Shown here: positions 35,197-43,691 of the stretch, in pieces | Layout of the letters: each line of letters begins with the position of its first letter | Numbering within the stretch: position 1 is the first letter of the stretch | Source: Natronobiforma cellulositropha | Lineage (GTDB): Archaea; Halobacteriota; Halobacteria; Halobacteriales; Natrialbaceae | NCBI RefSeq assembly: GCF_025629245.1 | Contig: NZ_JANZXN010000005.1 | Coordinates: forward strand, 177,897-241,896 | Reading direction: 5' to 3' | Length of the DNA: 64,000 bases | Made by a program: the position numbers and the translations under genes | Notes under the pieces: generated by a model | What the model saw: the letters and a program-made list of their open reading frames with translations, nothing else | Databases searched by the model: none | Told to the model about the DNA's origin: nothing

Positions 35197-36387
35197 ATGA
35201 GATCAGTCACAACCGTTGCGTTGGTACTGCTCGTGGCGACCGGCGCGTTCGCCGCCGTCGCCGTCCCGGGGGCGGGGGCGTCGACTACCGCCGCGACCCA
35301 GGAGAACGACTCGAGTGCGTACGCTGGCACGCACGTCGCGTTCGAGGCGTCGGGAAACGCCGTCACTGACTACCGAGTCGGAGACGAGGTCGTCTTCGAG
35401 CGTCTCGCGGTCGAATCGCAGTCCTCCCACGAGAGCGCTGCGGGCATCGGCGCGGGAGCGAGTCTCGACGCCGTGGCGAACCTCGAGGGAGCAGGTCTCT
35501 CACTCGCCGCCCAGACCGAGACGCGCGCAGAGGTCGACATCGAAGGCTCGGCCTCGCTGGCGGCTCACGACACCGACCGGGGTATCCTGACGGTCCACGC
35601 GGGTTCTGAGAGCCAGTACGCCGAGATGAGTCTCGGCAGCGAGGCGAGCGCCAGCACCGACGGCGACGCCGTCGTCGTCGAGAGCGAGAGCCGAAGCGGG
35701 ACCTTCCTCGTCGTCGGCGAGGGCGAGGTGACCGTCACCGACGAGGGCACCGTCACCGCCTCTCTCGAGAGCGAGTCGACGCTCGTCTTCCGCTCCTACG
35801 CCGACGGCGAGCGCAGCGACGACGACCGCGAGCAGGAGGCGCTGATCGCGAACGGCACTGCGACAGCCGAAGTGTACGCCGACGCACGCGACGGTGCGTT
35901 CGTCGCCGACATCGCGAACTACGGCGAAGACATCGCCGTCGAAACCGCCCAGGAGAGCGCACACCGCCTCGAGCTAACGGTCGAGCGCGCCCAGCACGAG
36001 GGGACGGTCGTCATCACGAGCGTCTCGGAGACCGCTATCGAAAACCGCGACGACCTCGCGGTGACCGTCGACGGCGAGGCCGCCGTCGAGGTCTCCTCCT
36101 ACAGCGAGCTCGAGGGTGCGATCGGGAGCGACGAGTCCCGGTACATGGTCCAGCACGCGAGCGAGACGTCCGCCAGCGCCGACGTGCTGGTCGCGGTGAA
36201 CCACTTCTCCGAGCGCACCGTGGCGATGGACTCGAGCGGGACGGAGAACGGCGGTGACGGTACGGGTGCGGACGATGGCGGTTCGGACGACGACAGTGGA
36301 ATCGGCGACGCCGACGAAACGCCCGGTTTCGGCATCGTCGCCGCACTGGCCGCGGTGCTCGCCGCGGGTGTCCGTCTCCGTCGGTGA
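35197..36387 (+). CDS. Secreted surface protein with PGF-CTERM anchor
   Basis: A 396-aa protein with a Sec signal (MRSVTTVALVLLVATGAFAAVAV). The mature part is acidic and beta-rich with no Cys and no recognised domain. A Gly/Asp/Ser-rich spacer leads to a C-terminal tail of ETPGFGI, a hydrophobic helix and RLRR, which is the PGF-CTERM sorting signal processed by archaeosortase A and lipid-anchored at the surface. Function unknown. Confidence 0.85.
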   Translation: MRSVTTVALVLLVATGAFAAVAVPGAGASTTAATQENDSSAYAGTHVAFEASGNAVTDYRVGDEVVFERLAVESQSSHESAAGIGAGASLDAVANLEGAGLSLAAQTETRAEVDIEGSASLAAHDTDRGILTVHAGSESQYAEMSLGSEASASTDGDAVVVESESRSGTFLVVGEGEVTVTDEGTVTASLESESTLVFRSYADGERSDDDREQEALIANGTATAEVYADARDGAFVADIANYGEDIAVETAQESAHRLELTVERAQHEGTVVITSVSETAIENRDDLAVTVDGEAAVEVSSYSELEGAIGSDESRYMVQHASETSASADVLVAVNHFSERTVAMDSSGTENGGDGTGADDGGSDDDSGIGDADETPGFGIVAALAAVLAAGVRLRR

Positions 36388-36462
36388 ACGCCGGCAGCGA
36401 GAACAATCACGGATTGTGCCGGTATCGGGCACGAGAGGCGTGCTATCCAGTACCCAGGAACC

Positions 36463-36473
36463 TTTATATTTAA
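36463..36473 (+). promoter_or_regulatory. TATA box of the Hsp20 gene
   Basis: TTTATATTTAA, about 32 nt before ATG 36501. It predicts a start near 36496 and a 5-nt leader. Confidence 0.6.
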
Positions 36474-36500
36474 TCGTGATCTATACTGGTTCGATCGACA

Positions 36501-36977
36501 ATGAGATCGTTCGACGACATGAACCAGCTGTTTCGCGAGATGGACCGGATGTTCGAACAGATGCGCACCGCCTGGTGGAACGACCTCGAGACACCGCGTC
36601 TCGAGGCCGGTGTCGGGCACGCGACGGGCGAGGAGTACCCGGCCGTCCTCGAGGGAGTCGGCGCTGAGACGACCGTCAGTCTCGAGGACGAGGGAGACGC
36701 CTACGTCTTCGTGATGGACCTGCCCGGCTTCGAGAAGGAGGACATCGACCTCACCTTCGACGACGGCCTGCTCTCGGTCCGCGCCCACCGCGACGCCGAG
36801 GAGGGCGCCGAGACCCACCGGGCGACGCGCTCGCGCCGGGTCGCCAGAGGGGTGACGATCCCCAAAGAGATCGTGGTCGACGAAATTACGGCGAGCTACC
36901 ACAACGGCGTCCTCGAGGTGACCCTCCCCATCGTCGACGGCCAGCAACACACCGGCCACCGAATCGACATCGAGTGA
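36501..36977 (+). CDS. Hsp20/alpha-crystallin small heat-shock protein
   Basis: A 158-aa protein. The N-terminal helix MRSFDDMNQLFREMDRMFEQM precedes the alpha-crystallin domain: DAYVFVMDLPGFEKEDIDLTF and the closing SYHNGVLEVTLPIV, a member of the G-V-L beta-strand motif. It holds unfolded proteins in soluble oligomers. Confidence 0.92.
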   Translation: MRSFDDMNQLFREMDRMFEQMRTAWWNDLETPRLEAGVGHATGEEYPAVLEGVGAETTVSLEDEGDAYVFVMDLPGFEKEDIDLTFDDGLLSVRAHRDAEEGAETHRATRSRRVARGVTIPKEIVVDEITASYHNGVLEVTLPIVDGQQHTGHRIDIE

Positions 36978-37023
36978 GCGCACCGGAGGCTGACCCGTCT
37001 ACTACCACCCCATGTCAGTGACG

Positions 37024-37761
37024 TTATCGATCTGGTTTCGCATCAAACACGATCACGTGTGGGACCGTGCTCATCAGTTCTGGGACAAACGTTCCCCACG
37101 GGCCAGCGTCGTAGTCTTCTGGGTCCATGCTACCCGGTTCCTGGAGTTGGTCCACGACAAATCCGGCGTCCCGAAGCGCATTGAATACGTCACTGACTGT
37201 GTGACGACATAGTACCTGGTCAGCGTCCATTCCCTCGTAGGAAATTGTGTACTGCCCCGTGTCGAAGTAACTATCAGCTACCTTCTGTGTCTCTGGGTCG
37301 AGGATTTCGTAGAATGGGTGTGGCATTGAGAATACAAACCGCCCATCTGATCGAAGCACACGACGTGTTTCCCGGAAGCAGGCGTCGAGATCTGCAACCC
37401 ACTGGAACACCCACGAATTACAGGCCACGTCGAACGAATCGTCTTCGAACATGCTCAGGTCCGTCACATCACCTTCGAGTAATGTTACGTCGACACCGTG
37501 TTCGTCTGCGAGCTGTCTTGCATGTTCGAGTTGTGTTTCCGAGAGATCGATTCCTGTGACGGTCGCGCCCTGCTTGGCGAGTCCAACTGCACACTGGCCA
37601 CCGCCACATCCGAGTTCGAGTACGTCTGTTTCCTCTACGTCCTCGAGGAGCCGCACCTCACCGTTGTAGGGCCAACCCCAGTGCACACCCGCTCCGAGGT
37701 CAATTTCATCTTGAAAAATCGTCGCAATTTCTTCCCACCATTGCTTTATTCCATCTGTCAT
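37024..37761 (-). CDS. Class I SAM-dependent methyltransferase in a low-GC patch
   Basis: A 245-aa protein with SAM motif I VLELGCGGGQCAVGLA, VTGIDLSETQLEHARQ and motif VACNSWVFQWVADLDACFRETRRVLRSDGRFVFSMPHP. The substrate is unknown; small molecules are typical of this type. Codon use and GC are clearly lower than in neighbours, which points to acquisition. It lies directly beyond the remnant of another methyltransferase (37880-38110). Confidence 0.88.
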   Translation of the reverse strand: MTDGIKQWWEEIATIFQDEIDLGAGVHWGWPYNGEVRLLEDVEETDVLELGCGGGQCAVGLAKQGATVTGIDLSETQLEHARQLADEHGVDVTLLEGDVTDLSMFEDDSFDVACNSWVFQWVADLDACFRETRRVLRSDGRFVFSMPHPFYEILDPETQKVADSYFDTGQYTISYEGMDADQVLCRHTVSDVFNALRDAGFVVDQLQEPGSMDPEDYDAGPWGTFVPELMSTVPHVIVFDAKPDR

Positions 37762-37879
37762 ATCTGAGCCAATGATATGAATCGGTAGTAAGTTTTCTGG
37801 CCGTCTGAAGTGTGCTACCAGCCATCTGTCTGGATCTTGCGCGGTAATACTGATAATAAAGTGTGCTGCACATCAGCGG

Positions 37880-38110
37880 TCACTGTTTTCCCTGTATCTT
37901 GCACGGCGCTCCAAACATCATCTGAAAGAGGTAATTCCCGTTACCACAGCCAGCGTCGAGGACGCGCGCTCCCTCGAGATCCGGCAGGAGGTCGACGACA
38001 GTCGACCAGAGGACGTGTGCTCGAGCCGGGGCGTCGACGAACTCGTGCCACCGGTCGGTGAGGGCATCGTAGTGGGATTCGATCGCGGTCGCAGGGTCGC
38101 AGTCGTCCAT
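37880..38110 (-). pseudogene. Truncated methyltransferase (N-terminal fragment)
   Basis: From ATG 38110 the frame reads MDDCDPATAIESHYDALTDR...WSTVVDLLPDLEGARVLDAGCGNGNY. This is a normal methyltransferase start up to SAM motif I. Sequence beyond about 37935 turns AT-rich and reads FQMMFGAPCKIQGKQ then stop, with no Rossmann continuation. The break coincides with the edge of the low-GC patch, so the 3' part was probably replaced by recombination. Confidence 0.65.
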
Positions 38111-38223
38111 ACGTGAAACTGACAGGGAGAGACCAAGTAGACGGCGACGCCACCCAACAATTGCCAGACGGGCGGCGGTACGTTCGGAGGTGACTGACCC
38201 GGTATCGGTCACCGCGGGCCGTC

Positions 38224-39537
38224 TCAGCGGTCGGTTTCGGCCTCGTCTTCGACGACCTCGAGTCCGCGGTTGTTGACCGCCATCGGATCGAGTCCGACCT
38301 CCTGGAGGAAGCGTTTGTACTCGCGTTCACACTGTTCTGCGGCCTTCTGTTTGTCGCTGGCGCGGTCACAGAGCGTCACGAGGTTCACAGGGACGTCGTT
38401 CTGGTAGACGATCCAGTGGTTGATCAGGTCCGAGAGCCGCCTGATGGGACTCGTGAAGTGGCCATAGATTTCGAAGTTGAGCGCGTGGTGGCCGCCGAAG
38501 GGGTCGTCCATGTAGCGAGCCCGGGGCATCACCTTCATCACCGCCCACTGGATCTTATCGAGCTGGCGACCCGGAGCGGTCTCGAGCGTCGCGTTGACCG
38601 CCTTCCGGGGGTCCTCCCAGGTGTCGCCGGGGATGGAGACGCCATCTAAGTCCTGGATCTCCATCAGCGCCTTCGACCACTCGTCGGGTGTCGGCTGGGG
38701 GTGGACGCGGTACATCGCCGACACCCCACGGTTCCACATGAGTTCGTGGGTGACGGCCTTGTTCGCCTTCAGCATGCACTCTTCGATGATGGTGTGGGCG
38801 CGGTCGCGACTCGGATTGAGCACGAGCGAGCCGTCTTCCTTCCTGATCTCGTGCATCCGGTTGGCGACCTCGTAGACCAGCACGTTCTCCTCGTGTAGCG
38901 GCGCGTCCGGGTCGTCGAGGCGCGCCTCGGCCTGCGCGTAGGTGAGCCGTTCGTCGGACTCGATGATCGACTTGTAGATGTCGATGCTCTCGTAACTGAG
39001 CGTCTCCTTGTCCAGGTGCATCTCGACGGTGTGGGCGAAGCGCACCTCGTTCGGGACGAGCGAGCAGACCGACTCGGCGAGCACCGGCGGGAGCATGTGG
39101 ATGGTGTACCCCGGCAGGTAGACGGTGTTGCCGCGTTCGATCGCTTCGGCCCACATCGCCGACTCCGGGTGGACGTAGTTCGTCACGTCCGCGATGTGCA
39201 CCCAGAGGACGTACTCCTCTTCGCGCTCTTCGATCGAGAGCGCGTCGTCGAAGTCCTGGGCGTCGAGCGGATCGGTCGTCCACGTCGTCAGGTGGCGCAG
39301 GTCCTCGCGCTCGCCCTCCTCGATACCCGCTTCGATCTCCGCCTCGATGTCGGCGGTCCGCGCTGCAGCCTCCTCCATCACCTCCTCGGGAAACGCATCG
39401 CGGATCTCGAACTTCTCGAACAACTCCTCGCGCTTGTTCTCGAGGTGGCGCGCGAGTTCCTCACTGATCTCGACGGGTCCTTGCCCCGCCGCCGTCCCGG
39501 CCTCGGCCTGGGCGTCCGCCGCGTCGTCGTCGCTCAT
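38224..39537 (-). CDS. rnr: RNase II/RNase R family (RNB domain) exoribonuclease
   Basis: A 437-aa protein, start ATG 39537 (MSDDDAADAQAEAG). It is shorter than bacterial RNase R (about 800 aa) and consists mainly of the RNB domain. The catalytic Asp cluster is DPLDAQDFDDALSIEE (about 88-103), with HIADVTNYV, YLPGYTIHMLPPVL and the C-terminal RNB motif TSPIRRLSDLINHWI. N- and C-terminal OB/S1 domains are missing, as in haloarchaeal homologues. It should degrade RNA 3' to 5'. Confidence 0.92.
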   Translation of the reverse strand: MSDDDAADAQAEAGTAAGQGPVEISEELARHLENKREELFEKFEIRDAFPEEVMEEAAARTADIEAEIEAGIEEGEREDLRHLTTWTTDPLDAQDFDDALSIEEREEEYVLWVHIADVTNYVHPESAMWAEAIERGNTVYLPGYTIHMLPPVLAESVCSLVPNEVRFAHTVEMHLDKETLSYESIDIYKSIIESDERLTYAQAEARLDDPDAPLHEENVLVYEVANRMHEIRKEDGSLVLNPSRDRAHTIIEECMLKANKAVTHELMWNRGVSAMYRVHPQPTPDEWSKALMEIQDLDGVSIPGDTWEDPRKAVNATLETAPGRQLDKIQWAVMKVMPRARYMDDPFGGHHALNFEIYGHFTSPIRRLSDLINHWIVYQNDVPVNLVTLCDRASDKQKAAEQCEREYKRFLQEVGLDPMAVNNRGLEVVEDEAETDR

Positions 39538-39635
39538 GCACTCCCTTTCGTGCGTCCCAATGAAAGACGTGTCGGGACTCGAGTGAACGGTCGCACCGAG
39601 CGAGCGGGCGAAAACCGGCAACCCACCACCCGACC

Positions 39636-39932
39636 TTACTCTCGACGGCGGCGTTCGATGGCCGTCTCCCAACAGTCCACACCCGCGAAGTACCGGGCGA
39701 GAAACTCCGGTTCACCACACTCACCGGCCCCGGCCTCGACGAGCAGCGACTCGAGGTCGGCAGCCGGGGTGCGAGACAGTTCGCGGTGACACGGCTTACA
39801 CAGGTGCTCGAAAGACTTCCCTACCCGGTCCCACCGGTCGCCGAACTTGTCGTACTCGCGAGCCTCGGCCCGAGGCAGTGACGTCCCACAGGCGATACAG
39901 GTCACCGTCACACCTCGGCGGAAGGGCCACAT
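39636..39932 (-). CDS. Zinc-finger-like small protein
   Basis: A 98-aa protein, start ATG 39932 supported by TAAGTATG 20-30 nt upstream (leaderless). CIACG (about residues 12-16) and LCKPCHREL (about 45-53) form a two-CxxC zinc site. It may bind nucleic acid or be a degenerate HNH-type fold. I cannot name a family with confidence. Confidence 0.7.
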   Translation of the reverse strand: MWPFRRGVTVTCIACGTSLPRAEAREYDKFGDRWDRVGKSFEHLCKPCHRELSRTPAADLESLLVEAGAGECGEPEFLARYFAGVDCWETAIERRRRE

Positions 39933-39988
39933 GGGAGGGAATAGTCCGTGTACATACTTAGCACTGCGCGCGGGCAGGTGCAAGGTCC

Positions 39989-41314
39989 TCACTCGGGTTC
40001 GGTTACCTCCTCGGGTACCTCGAGTGGCCCGTCGGGATCGATTACCGTCCGTTTCGGAATCGGCTCGGGCGGCGGCGGACGGCGAGCCACCAGGCGTTCG
40101 AACCGCGAGAGGTCGCCCGGGTCTGCGGTCTGGACCTCCTCGTACTCGACGACGACCTGCCCGTCCTCGGCGAAGATGCGGACGGTGTTCAGCCGGTAGG
40201 ACGGATAGTACACCCCCGGCAGGCGCGAGAAGTGTGTCTCGACGCGCTCGAGTTTCTTCAGCCAGGTCCCCGTGTTGACGACGAGCCGGTCACCCCAGCG
40301 GGTGAGCGACGCCCGGTGGGTGTGGCCGTAGACGAAGACGGCCACGTCCGGGTGGGTCTCGAAGACCTCGCGCGCCGCCGTCAGAAACGGCTCGTCGCCC
40401 TGGCCGACGTGGATGCCCGAGAGGACGACGCCGAAGCGCTCGAGCGTGTGACGCAGGTCGCGTCCGAAGAGCCACAGCGGAATCGCGAGCAGGGAGAGGA
40501 CGACGATGGCGACGGTGTTGATCGCGACGACGAGTTCGAGAACGACCGAACCGATACCGAGCGCACGGACGACGGGATTGTCGGTGAAGAACCACGAGGG
40601 GATGATCCCTGCGACCTCGAGTACCGTCCCGACGAGGTAGAGGAGCGTGAGATTGAAGAACAACAACAGCGGGACGAGAATCGCACGAAACAGCGGCCGC
40701 ATCTCCCGGTAGAAGTAGTTCGAGAGGAGCCAGCGGGACACCTCCTCCATCGGCGCGACCGACTGGATGTCCCGGAGCCAGTCACCCCGCGAGCGGCCGG
40801 AGTACTGCCCCGCCGCGTCGACGATCCGCTGGACGACGAAGTAGCCGACCGGCAGCGCTTCGGGATTTCCCCAGTCGGGCAGTCGGTTGTTCGCGTCGTG
40901 TTGTTGGCCGTGTTCGATCCAGATGCGGGCGTCGCCGACCCGGCGGGTGATCGAGACCACCGGCTCGAGTGTGACGTTGTACGCCGCCAGTCGGTCGACG
41001 TAGGAGGGGTAACACGCCAAGTCGTAGTCGTGGTTCCCCGGGATGAGCGTCACGTCGATCACCTCGCCCGTCGAGCGAAGCGCCTCGAACACCGCCGGGT
41101 GGTCGTCGATGACGCGCTCGAGTTTCGCCGTCCCGCTCACGTGGGCGTACTCCCAGAAGCCGAAGGCGTCGCCGTTGATGATCAACTCGACGTCGCCGCC
41201 GCGTGCTCTGAGGTCGTCGAGAAACTCGACGAACTCGGTCTCGAAGTCGAACACCGTGAGCTGATCGTCACCGCCGATGTGGAGGTCGCTGACGAAGACG
41301 TACTCGCGAGCCAT
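39989..41314 (-). CDS. Membrane-associated metallophosphoesterase
   Basis: A 441-aa protein, start ATG 41314. The calcineurin-like core has VFVSDLHIGG (residues 6-15), INGDAFGFWE, IPGNHDYD and, near residue 335, VYGHTHRASL. Two or three hydrophobic segments lie between (about 215-300: LVPLLLFFNLTLLYLVGTVLEV, AINTVAIVVLSLLAIPLWLF), so the catalytic domain is split by a membrane insertion. It resembles UDP-diacylglucosamine pyrophosphohydrolase-type phosphoesterases in the motifs only. Substrate unknown. Confidence 0.85.
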   Translation of the reverse strand: MAREYVFVSDLHIGGDDQLTVFDFETEFVEFLDDLRARGGDVELIINGDAFGFWEYAHVSGTAKLERVIDDHPAVFEALRSTGEVIDVTLIPGNHDYDLACYPSYVDRLAAYNVTLEPVVSITRRVGDARIWIEHGQQHDANNRLPDWGNPEALPVGYFVVQRIVDAAGQYSGRSRGDWLRDIQSVAPMEEVSRWLLSNYFYREMRPLFRAILVPLLLFFNLTLLYLVGTVLEVAGIIPSWFFTDNPVVRALGIGSVVLELVVAINTVAIVVLSLLAIPLWLFGRDLRHTLERFGVVLSGIHVGQGDEPFLTAAREVFETHPDVAVFVYGHTHRASLTRWGDRLVVNTGTWLKKLERVETHFSRLPGVYYPSYRLNTVRIFAEDGQVVVEYEEVQTADPGDLSRFERLVARRPPPPEPIPKRTVIDPDGPLEVPEEVTEPE

Positions 41315-41461
41315 CGAGGACGTGGAGTACCAGCCCCGGCGGGATAGTGGTTGGCCCGCAGTGCGCCCACGGAGAAGCGGACCCGAAACTCGGAACGCGG
41401 AGGCGCTGTCGGGAGTACGAAAATCTAGCCCATTAAATGCCCCGGGAGAATAGCTCCGGCC

Positions 41462-41941
41462 ATGCAGGTCAAATCCCGACACCACCTCCGAAGCGACGCC
41501 GTCTCCGACCTCGAGGCGCGTCTCGAGTCGACGCTCGCGATCGAGGCCGACGGCGACGCCTACGAGCGCGTCGAGTTCGAAGCCTCCGACTGGGAGGTCG
41601 TCCTGATCGACGGCGAGCCACTGGTCGCCGCCTTCGGCGACGAACTGTTCCTGACGGTCCGCGGCGCGAACGAGTACGAACCCGAGCGTCGGCGCGTCGT
41701 CGTCGACGCCGGGGCCGTCTCCTTCGTCAGCAGCGGCGCGGACGTGATGCGCCCGGGGATCACCGAGGTGAGCGAGGACGTCTCGGCGGGCGACCTCGTC
41801 GTCATCGCCGAGGAGTCACACGGGAAGGTCCTCGCCGTCGGGCGCGCCCGCGTCGACGCCGACGAGATGCTCGGCGACGAGGGGAAAGTCGTCGACTCGC
41901 TGCACTACGTCGGCGACGACCTCTACGGCTTCTCCGGGTGA
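41462..41941 (+). CDS. PUA-domain RNA-binding protein
   Basis: A 159-aa protein. Residues about 80-159 form the PUA domain: RRRVVVDAGAVSFVSSGADVMRPGITEVSEDVSAGDLVVIAEE and KVLAVGRARVDADEM. The N-terminal pre-PUA domain is LRSDAVSDLEARLEST. Related archaeal proteins include MCT-1/DENR-like factors and tRNA-modification accessories. TTAAAT, centred 27 nt upstream, indicates a leaderless start. Confidence 0.88.
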   Translation: MQVKSRHHLRSDAVSDLEARLESTLAIEADGDAYERVEFEASDWEVVLIDGEPLVAAFGDELFLTVRGANEYEPERRRVVVDAGAVSFVSSGADVMRPGITEVSEDVSAGDLVVIAEESHGKVLAVGRARVDADEMLGDEGKVVDSLHYVGDDLYGFSG

Positions 41942-42034
41942 GCGCCCCCGGGGCGAGTACACGAAGAGCCGAGCGGTGTGGCTCGAGCGGTCAGTCGGGA
42001 ACACACTTTTGTGATCCGTCACGAAAGGTGTGGT

Positions 42035-42238
42035 ATGGACTTTCGGAATCCGGCCGTCCGCTGGGGTATGGGTATCGCGAGCGGTGCGATGATCGCGGCG
42101 ATCGCTGTCTTCTTCCTCGAAGGCACGATGCAGCTGCTCGTCCTGGGAATCGCGGTCGTCGACGCGCTGACGACGCCGTGGGTCCTCGAGCAGGCCATCG
42201 AGGGCGAGGCGGGGGAAGACGCGGCCGGAGCGGCCTAG
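42035..42238 (+). CDS. 67-aa membrane protein
   Basis: I prefer ATG 42035 (MDFRNPAVRWGMGIASG) to the longer frame. Two hydrophobic helices (GMIAAIAVFFLEG and MQLLVLGIAVVDALTTPWVL) are followed by an acidic tail. ACTTTTGTG about 27 nt upstream is a possible TATA element. Function unknown. It sits between the PUA gene and sepF. Confidence 0.7.
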   Translation: MDFRNPAVRWGMGIASGAMIAAIAVFFLEGTMQLLVLGIAVVDALTTPWVLEQAIEGEAGEDAAGAA

Positions 42239-42339
42239 CCCCTGAGTCAGGTCGACCCCCGCCACAGACGGTGTGCGTCCGCTCGCGGCCCCTGCGTCTG
42301 ACGTAAGAACTATACTGGCGGCGGCGGACTCTCACACCT

Positions 42340-42696
42340 ATGGGTCTCATGACCAAAATTCTCGGCGGGGGACAGTCCCGGAGCGCCGAGGACTACGTCG
42401 AACTCGATCTAGACGACGTCTCAGAACACGCCGGTGAGGCGACGATGCAGGTCCACGTCGCGGAAGTCGACGGCCAGGCCTCCTCGATCGCCATCAAAGA
42501 CGCCGTCTACGACGGCGACATCGTCATCGCAGACATCACCCGCCTGCGCACCAAAGACAGCACCGTCGAACACATCGTCGACGAACTCCGCCAGGTCGCC
42601 CAGGAGGTCGACGGCGACATCGTCCAGAAGGGTGACGACCAGATCATCGTCACCCCCACCGGCGTCCGTGTCGGCCGCGAAAAGCTCGGGCGGTAA
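42340..42696 (+). CDS. sepF: Cell-division protein SepF
   Basis: A 118-aa protein. The N-terminal amphipathic helix MGLMTKILGG is the predicted membrane anchor. The core contains YVELDLDD, HVAEVDGQASSIAIKDAVYDGDIVIADITRL and GDDQIIVTPTGVRV, as in archaeal SepF, which tethers FtsZ to the membrane. CTATAC about 27-32 nt upstream supports the start. Confidence 0.92.
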   Translation: MGLMTKILGGGQSRSAEDYVELDLDDVSEHAGEATMQVHVAEVDGQASSIAIKDAVYDGDIVIADITRLRTKDSTVEHIVDELRQVAQEVDGDIVQKGDDQIIVTPTGVRVGREKLGR

Positions 42697-42721
42697 CCTT
42701 CTACTCGGTGGGAAGATCGCG

Positions 42722-43252
42722 ATGGCCGGTCTCGAGCGCGGAACCGTCTCACTCGAGTCTCCGGACCCGGCGTGGGTGAGCGCGTACGAACGAGAACGCG
42801 AGCGACTGCGTTCGATCGACGCCATCGACGAGCGCGTCCACAGCTTCGAACACGTCGGGAGTACCGCCATCGAAGGGCTCGCGGCGAAACCGATCGTCGA
42901 CGTACTCTGTCTGGTCGAGGCTCGAGCGGAGGCGCCGGCCGTGGTTTCGGCGCTCACCGACGCTGGCTACGAGTACCGACTGAACGACCCGGTCACAGAC
43001 CGACACTTCCTCGCGAAGGGACCGCGTGAGGGGCGCACCCACTATCTCTCGGTGACCGAACACGGGAGTCGGACGCACCGCGAGCAGGTCGCCTTCAGGG
43101 ACTACCTGCGCGCCCACCCGGAGACGGCGGCGCGCTACGAGCGGCTGAAACGGACGCTCGCCGCGCGACATCCGACCGACCGAGCGTCCTACACGGCCGG
43201 GAAGGGCGCGTTCGTCGAGCGAATCCTCAACCGGGCGACCGACGACGGGTAA
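42722..43252 (+). CDS. GrpB/UPF0157 family nucleotidyltransferase-fold protein
   Basis: A 176-aa protein; ATG 42722 chosen. VSLESPDPAWVSAYERERERL, FEHVGSTAIEGLAAKPIVDVLCLV (the GS-x-A-I-xGL-x-KP-IxD nucleotidyltransferase-like motif), and HYLSVTEHGSRTHREQVAFRDYLRAHPETAARYERLK define the family. Biochemical role is not settled. It follows sepF by 26 nt and may share its transcript. Confidence 0.9.
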   Translation: MAGLERGTVSLESPDPAWVSAYERERERLRSIDAIDERVHSFEHVGSTAIEGLAAKPIVDVLCLVEARAEAPAVVSALTDAGYEYRLNDPVTDRHFLAKGPREGRTHYLSVTEHGSRTHREQVAFRDYLRAHPETAARYERLKRTLAARHPTDRASYTAGKGAFVERILNRATDDG

Positions 43253-43339
43253 GCGCCAGACAACATGTATCAATTCTGAACCGTTTTTCACCCCGTCGTC
43301 CGTCTCTCGAGTCGCATCCGTGGCCGGCATCCAATTCGT

Positions 43340-43504
43340 GACCTGCCGATCCACCTCGATCTCGGCGCCGAGGACCGCGAGGCGACGGTCGAACGCTTAG
43401 AAGAACTGGGAGCGACCGTCCGCGAGACGAGGACCCTGACCGCAGGTGATCACGAACTCGTCTGGACCATCCTCGAGGATCCCACCGGCAAGGCTTCTGT
43501 GTGA
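43340..43504 (+). pseudogene. C-terminal remnant of a VOC (glyoxalase-like) protein
   Basis: The frame reads DLPIHLDLGAEDREATVERLEELGATV then HELVWTILEDPTGKASV and stop, which is the closing beta-strand unit of a VOC-domain protein (strand-helix-strand with LDL and DPxGN-like turn). No start or N-terminal half is present; sequence before 43330 is AT-rich spacer. Confidence 0.55.
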
Positions 43505-43595
43505 GCGAGTACGCCGAGTAGGACACTCGGTCAGAAGTACGAAGTCGGCCGAACGACGATGATCCACCGTACCGCGAGCAACGCGAGCAGTTTCA

Positions 43596-43619
43596 CCGAG
43601 TGCGCCGAGGCGCACTCGG
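43596..43619. terminator. Perfect hairpin beyond EF-2
   Basis: CCGAGTGCGCC (43596-43606) and GGCGCACTCGG (43609-43619) form an 11-bp stem, followed on the plus strand by CCGTTTT. It may end transcription from either side. A second hairpin at 43644-43678 (CCGGGT...ACCCGG around CGGGCG-A-CGCCCG) lies between it and the EF-2 stop. Confidence 0.5.
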
Positions 43620-43691
43620 CCGTTTTGCATGAACGGGTTTTGGCCGGGTTCGAGCGGGCGACGCCCGCGAGGACCCGGTGAAAAACGGTTC

